Source: Edaphochlamys debaryana (lineage: Eukaryota > Chlorophyta > Chlorophyceae > Chlamydomonadales). Taken from it: 64,000 nt of DNA. A model generated the notes under the pieces. The model was not told the origin of the DNA, did no database searches, and was given only the letters and a program-made list of their open reading frames with translations. Below are positions 58,401 through 64,000 of the stretch, piece by piece (within the stretch, counting starts at the first letter, position 1; each line of letters opens with the position of its first letter). The DNA lies in assembly GCA_016858145.1 (NCBI GenBank), contig JAEHOE010000082.1, forward strand, positions 532,483-596,482, read 5' to 3'. A program made the position numbers and the translations under genes.

Positions 58401-61400
58401 TGGTGCCCACAGGGAAGATCGAGCCCGAGCTGTGGTCGCACTGCACCTGGGGGCTGCCGTCGAGGCTGTCCGTGGCGGTCGGGATTGTGAAGTTCACCCT
58501 AGCGCCGTCCCCAGAGGTGGCCTCCACGTCCGCAATCTCGGCGGTCAAGGTGGACAGGCTGGGGGCCGTCTTGTCGACTGAGGGCGGAAGGAAGGGAGCG
58601 GATGCAGCAGGGCGTGAGACAAGCCGCGCGCGCGTGGGGGCGAGAGTCCAGGGAAGAGAGCGCACAGCGTATCCAGCAAAAGGCAGGCTAAAGCTGCCTG
58701 GGGCGCTGCACGGAAGGCGAGGAGGCCAAGACATGTGCCCACAAGACGTGATGGGAAGAGGCATGCCCCACACCCACCGTCAGTCCGCTGCGAGCCCCTC
58801 CGGCCCCGACCTTGTCCCACCCGTCTTGACACTCACCCACGGTGACGTTGAAGCTGGTGCTGGCGGTGTTGCCCGAGGCGTCCTTAGCCGTGCACGTGAC
58901 GATGGTGGTGCCCACAGGGAAGATCGAGCCCGAGCTGTGGTCGCACTGCACCTGGGGGCTGCCGTCGAGGCTGTCCGTGGCGGTCGGGATTGTGAAGTTC
59001 ACCCTAGCGCCGTCCCCAGAGGTGGCCTCCACGTCCGCAATCTCGGCGGTCAAGGTGGACAGGCTGGGGGCCGTCTTGTCGACTGAGGGCGGAAGGAAGG
59101 GAGCGGATGCAGCAGGGCGTGAGACAAGCCGCGCGCGCGTGGGGGCGAGAGTCCAGGGAAGAGAGCGCACAGCGTATCCAGCAAAAGGCAGGCTAAAGCT
59201 GCCTGGGGCGCTGCACGGAAGGCGAGGAGGCCAAGACATGTGCCCACAAGGGGTGATGGGAAGAGGCATGCCCCACACCCACCGTCAGTCCGCTGCGAGC
59301 CCCTCCGGCCCCGACCTTGTCCCACCCGTCTTGACACTCACCCACGGTGACGTTGAAGCTGGTGCTGGCGGTGTTGCCCGAGGCGTCCTTAGCCGTGCAC
59401 GTGACGGTGGTGGTGCCCACAGGGAAGATCGAGCCCGAGCTGTGGTCGCACTGCACCTGGGGGCTGCCGTCGAGGCTGTCCGTGGCGGTCGGGATTGTGA
59501 AGTTCACCCTAGCGCCGTCCCCAGAGGTGGCCTCCACGTCCGCAATCTCGGCGGTCAAGGTGGACAGGCTGGGGGCCGTCTTGTCGACTGAGGGCGGAAG
59601 GAAGGGAGCGGATGCAGCAGGGCGTGAGACAAGCCGCGCGCGCATGGGGGCGAGAGTCCAGGGAAGAGAGCGCACAGCGTATCCAGCAAAAGGCAGGCTA
59701 AAGCTGCCTGGGGCGCTGCACGGAAGGCGAGGAGGCCAAGACATGTGCCCACAAGGGGTGATGGGAAGAGGCATGCCCCACACCCACCGTCAGTCCGCTG
59801 CGAGCCCCTCCGGCCCCGACCTTGTCCCACCCGTCTTGACACTCACCCACGGTGACGTTGAAGCTGGTGCTGGCGGTGTTGCCCGAGGCGTCCTTAGCCG
59901 TGCACGTGACGATGGTGGTGCCCACAGGGAAGATCGAGCCCGAGCTGTGGTCGCACTGCACCTGGGGGCTGCCGTCGAGGCTGTCCGTGGCGGTCGGGAT
60001 TGTGAAGTTCACCCTAGCGCCGTCCCCAGAGGTGGCCTCCACGTCCGCAATCTCGGCGGTCAAGGTGGACAGGCTGGGGGCCGTCTTGTCGACTGAGGGC
60101 GGAAGGAAGGGAGCGGATGCAGCAGGGCGTGAGACAAGCCGCGCGCGCGTGGGGGCGAGAGTCCAGGGAAGAGAGCGCACAGCGTATCCAGCAAAAGGCA
60201 GGCTAAAGCTGCCTGGGGCGCTGCACGGAAGGCGAGGAGGCCAAGACATGTGCCCACAAGGGGTGATGGGAAGAGGCATGCCCCACACCCACCGTCAGTC
60301 CGCTGCGAGCCCCTCCGGCCCCGACCTTGTCCCACCCGTCTTGACACTCACCCACGGTGACGTTGAAGCTGGTGCTGGCGGTGTTGCCCGAGGCGTCCTT
60401 AGCCGTGCACGTGACGGTGGTGGTGCCCACAGGGAAGATCGAGCCCGAGCTGTGGTCGCACTGCACCTGGGGCTGCCGTCGAGGCTGTCCGTGGCGGTCG
60501 GGATTGTGAAGTTCACCCTAGCGCCGTCCCCAGAGGTGGCCTCCACGTCCGCAATCTCGGCGGTCAAGGTGGACAGGCTGGGGGCCGTCTTGTCGACTGA
60601 GGGCGGAAGGAAGGGAGCGGATGCAGCAGGGCGTGAGACAAGCCACGCGCGCGTGGGGGCGAGAGTCCAGGGAAGAGAGCGCACAGCGTATCCAGCAAAA
60701 GGCAGGCTAAAGCTGCCTGGGGCGCTGCACGGAAGGCGAGGAGGCCAAGACATGTGCCCACAAGACGTGATGGGAAGAGGCATGCCCCACACCCACCGTC
60801 AGTCCGCTGCGAGCCCCTCCGGCCCCGACCTTGTCCCACCCGTCTTGACACTCACCCACGGTGACGTTGAAGCTGGTGCTGGCGGTGTTGCCCGAGGCGT
60901 CCTTAGCCGTGCACGTGACGGTGGTGGTGCCCACAGGAAGATCGAGCCCGAGCTGTGGTCGCACTGCACCTGGGGGCTGCCGTCGAGGCTGTCCGTGGCG
61001 GTCGGGATTGTGAAGTTCACCCTAGCGCCGTCCCCAGAGGTGGCCTCCACGTCCGCAATCTCGGCGGTCAAGGTGGACAGGCTGGGGGCCGTCTTGTCGA
61101 CTGAGGGCGGAAGGAAGGGAGCGGATGCAGCAGGGCGTGAGACAAGCCGCGCGCGCATGGGGGCGAGAGTCCAGGGAAGAGAGCGCACAGCGTATCCAGC
61201 AAAAGGCAGGCTAAAGCTGCCTGGGGCGCTGCACGGAAGGCGAGGAGGCCAAGACATGTGCCCACAAGACGTGATGGGAAGAGGCATGCCCCACACCCAC
61301 CGTCAGTCCGCTGCGAGCCCCTCCGGCCCCCGACCTTGTCCCACCCGTCTTGACACTCACCCACGGTGACGTTGAAGCTGGTGCTGGCGGTGTTGCCCGA

Positions 61401-64000
61401 GGCGTCCTTAGCCGTGCACGTGACGGTGGTGGTGCCCACAGGGAAGATCGAGCCCGAGCTGTGGTCGCACTGCACCTGGGGGCTGCCGTCGAGGCTGTCC
61501 GTGGCGGTCGGGATTGTGAAGTTCACCCTAGCGCCGTCCCCAGAGGTGGCCTCCACGTCCGCAATCTCGGCGGTCAAGGTGGACAGGCTGGGGGCCGTCT
61601 TGTCGACTGAGGGCGGAAGGAAGGGAGCGGATGCAGCAGGGCGTGAGACAAGCCGCGCGCGCGTGGGGGCGAGAGTCCAGGGAAGAGAGCGCACAGCGTA
61701 TCCAGCAAAAGGCAGGCTAAAGCTGCCTGGGGCGCTGCACGGAAGGCGAGGAGGCCCAAGACATGTGCCCACAAGGGGTGATGGGAAGAGGCATGCCCCA
61801 CACCCACCGTCAGTCCGCTGCGAGCCCCTCCGGCCCCGACCTTGTCCCACCCGTCTTGACACTCACCCACGGTGACGTTGAAGCTGGTGCTGGCGGTGTT
61901 GCCCGAGGCGTCCTTAGCCGTGCACGTGACGGTGGTGTGCCCACAGGGAAGATCGAGCCCGAGCTGTGGTCGCACTGCACCTGGGGGCTGCCGTCGAGGC
62001 TGTCCGTGGCGGTCGGGATTGTGAAGTTCACCCTAGCGCCGTCCCCAGAGGTGGCCTCCACGTCCGCAATCTCGGCGGTCAAGGTGGACAGGGCTGGGGG
62101 CCGTCTTGTCGACTGAGGGCGGAAGGAAGGGAGCGGATGCAGCAGGGCGTGAGACAAGCCGCGGCGCGCGTGGGGGCGAGAGTCCAGGGAAGAGAGCGCA
62201 CAGCGTATCCAGCAAAAGGCAGGCTAAAGCTGCCTGGGGCGCTGCACGGAAGGCGAGGAGGCCAAGACATGTGCCCACAAGACGTGATGGGAAGAGGCAT
62301 GCCCCACACCCACCGTCAGTCCGCTGCGAGCCCCCTCCGGCCCCGACCTTGTCCCACCCGTCTTGACACTCACCCACGGTGACGTTGAAGCTGGTGCTGG
62401 CGGTGTTGCCCGAGGCGTCCTTAGCCGTGCACGTGACGATGGTGGTGCCCACAGGGAAGATCGAGCCCGAGCTGTGGTCGCACTGCACCTGGGGGCTGCC
62501 GTCGAGGCTGTCCGTGGCGGTCCGGGATTGTGAAGTTCACCCTAGCGCCGTCCCCAGAGGTGGCCTCCACGTCCCGCAATCTCGGCGGTCAAGGTGGACA
62601 GGCTGGGGGCCGTCTTGTCGACTGAGGGCGGAAGGAAGGGAGCGGATTGCAGCAGGGCGTGAGACAAGCCGCGCGCGCGTGGGGGCGAGAGTCCAGGGAA
62701 GAAGAGAGCGCACAGCGTATCCAGCAAAAGGCAGGCTAAAGCTGCCTGGGGCGCTGCACGGAAGGCGAGGAGGCCAAGACATGTGCCCACAAGGGGTGAT
62801 GGGAAGAGGCATGCCCACACCCACCGTCAGTCCGCTGCGAGCCCCTCCGGCCCCGACCTTGTCCCACCCGTCTTGACACTCACCCACGGTGAGTGATTTG
62901 AAGCTGGTGCTGGCGGTGTTGCCCGAGGCGTCCTTAGCCGTGCACGTGACGGTGGTGGTGCCCACAGGGAAGATCGAGCCCGAGCTGTGGTCGCACTGCA
63001 CCTGGGGGCTGCCGTCGAGGCTGTCCGTGGCGGTCGGGATTGTGAAGTTCACCCTAGCGCCGTCCCCAGAGGTGGCCTCCACGTCCGCAATCTCGGCGGT
63101 CAAGGTGGACAGGCTGGGGGCCGTCTTGTCGACTGAGGGCGGAAGGAAGGGAGCGGATGCAGCAGGGCGTGAGACAAGCCACGCGCGCGTGGGGGCGAGA
63201 GTCCAGGGAAGAGAGCGCACAGCGTATCCAGCAAAAGGCAGGCTAAAGCTGCCTGGGGCGCTGCACGGAAGGCGAGGAGGCCAAGACATGTGCCCACAAG
63301 ACGTGATGGGAAGAGGCATGCCCCACACCCACCGTCAGCCGCTGCGAGCCCCTCCGGCCCCGACCTTGTCCCACCCGTCTTGACACTCACCCACGGTGAC
63401 GTTGAAGCTGGTGCTGGCGGTGTTGTGCCCGAGGCGTCCTTAGCCGTGCACGTGACGGTGGTGGTGCCCACAGGGAAGATCGAGCCCGAGCTGTGGTCGC
63501 ACTGCACCTGGGGGCTGCCGGTCGAGGATGCTGTCCGTGGTCGGGTCGGGATTGTGAAGTTCACCCTAGAGCGCCGTCCCCAGAGGTGGCCTCCACGTCC
63601 GCATATCGGCGCGGTCAAGGTGGACAGGCTGGGGGGCCGTTTGTCGACTGAGGGCGGAAGGAAGGGAGCGGATGCAGCAGGGCGTGTGAGACAAGCCGCG
63701 CGCGCATGGGGGCGAGAGAGTCAGGGAAGAGAGCGCACAGCGTATCCAGCAAAAGGCAGGCTAAAGCTGCCTGGGGCGCTGCACGGAAGGCGAGGAGGCC
63801 AAGACATGTGCCCACAAGATCGTGATGGGAAGAGGCATGCCCCAAACCCACCGTCGTCCGCCCTGCCGAAGCCCCTCCGCCCGACCTTGTCCCACCCGTC
63901 TTGACACTCACCCACGGTGACGTGAAGCTGGTGCTGGCGGTGTTGCCCGAGGCGTCCTTAGCGTGCACGTGACGGTGGTGGTGCCCACAGGGAAGATCGA
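55451..64000 (-). CDS. HYR-repeat extracellular-type protein with PxKF-like C-terminus (5' end outside window)
   Basis: Minus-strand gene whose stop (TAG) is at 55453-55451; it enters from beyond 64000. The last exons are 55604-55451, 55885-55731 and 56192-56095. They join in phase to encode [57 protein letters not shown] and [12 protein letters not shown]. This layout strongly resembles the bacterial PxKF domain, including the Pro-x-Lys-aromatic motif and the late Cys. Upstream are 82-residue HYR (hyalin repeat) domains, one per 246-nt exon, starting [15 protein letters not shown], with [38 protein letters not shown] and FNVTVG. Exons run 56312-56557 (divergent), then 56817-57062 and every 505 bp to 59847-60092. 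Further ones begin at 60352, 60856, 61361, 61867, 62374, 62884, 63391 and 63912 (partial). All HYR introns are phase 1, so units can be added without breaking the frame. HYR domains are Ig-like adhesion modules. The signal peptide would lie outside the window. From unit 9 on, indels break the frame. Confidence 0.85.
56558..64000 (-). repeat. 505-bp tandem array (HYR exon + intron)
   Basis: Near-identical 505-bp units (246-nt exon, 259-nt intron), introns as conserved as exons. Spacing is exactly 505 bp from 56817 to 60352, then 504, 505, 506, 507, 510, 507 and 521 bp as single-base indels appear. A few diagnostic differences separate units: GACGATGG or GACGGTGG in the exon; CCACGCGCGCGTG, CCGCGCGCGCATG or CCGCGCGCGCGTG in the intron; AAGACGTG or AAGGGGTG in the intron. 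At least fifteen units are present and the array continues past the window edge. Confidence 0.95.

Noticed and set aside
56822..63904. Long plus-strand open frames across the HYR array, including one of about 505 codons
   Set aside because: They run antisense through exons and introns alike, repeat with the array and resemble no protein. The minus strand gives clear HYR domains with proper splice sites.
56558..64000. CRISPR array or transposon array
   Set aside because: Units are 505 bp without unique spacers and encode a spliced HYR exon each; no terminal repeats or transposase are seen.
1..64000. Bacterial or organellar origin (operons, Shine-Dalgarno sites)
   Set aside because: Every recognised protein needs intron removal, and the families are nuclear eukaryotic; only the PxKF-like domain has a bacterial flavour.

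Overview
The window is GC-rich nuclear DNA of a eukaryote, most probably a volvocine or Chlamydomonas-like green alga. The evidence is: every recognisable protein is split by short GT-AG introns that restore one reading frame; the proteins carry long Ala/Gly/Pro/Gln tracts; several genes are followed by TGTAA, the green-algal poly(A) signal; and the gene set includes a plant-type NHX antiporter, a plastid lycopene-cyclase-like flavoprotein and an algal-style receptor kinase. I assigned exons by hand from splice sites and phase. Models described as 'phase-consistent' keep one open frame through every junction.

Layout. 59-4108 (+): 3' part of a CHERP-like CID splicing factor. 4858-7749 (-): a novel single-pass membrane protein (gene A). 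7855-10308 (-): its degenerate tandem paralogue (gene B). 10960-11803 (-): a Cys-rich protein (gene C), which could be the 5' end of the same transcription unit. 12139-18643 (-): NHX-type Na+/H+ antiporter. 19131-20579 (+): YIPF5/Yip1 Golgi protein. 21779-29874 (+): a 27-exon receptor-like kinase. 31047-34066 (-): a four-TM protein with a Gly-rich tail. 34800-41834 (+): a 1,901-residue low-complexity coiled-coil protein. 42902-43613 (+): an 89-residue protein. 46066-50465 (-): lycopene cyclase-family FAD protein. 51033-54488 (+): SAM-dependent methyltransferase. 55451 to beyond 64000 (-): C-terminal part of an extracellular-type protein with at least 16 HYR domains and a PxKF-like terminal domain.

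Three gene pairs are divergent, sharing 488-733 bp (NHX/YIPF5, four-TM/coiled-coil, cyclase/methyltransferase). The others meet tail to tail or follow one another. No operon logic applies, and the genes look functionally unrelated apart from the A/B/C cluster.

The unifying oddity is tandem duplication at many scales. Short copies of exon ends, splice site included, sit inside neighbouring introns of at least four genes. Genes A and B are multi-kb paralogues with one exon of identical length and phase. At the right end, a 246-nt phase-1 HYR exon plus its 259-nt intron has been amplified as a 505-bp unit, with signs of a five-unit higher-order repeat. From about 60.47 kb rightwards the array accumulates single-base indels that look like consensus error near a contig end.
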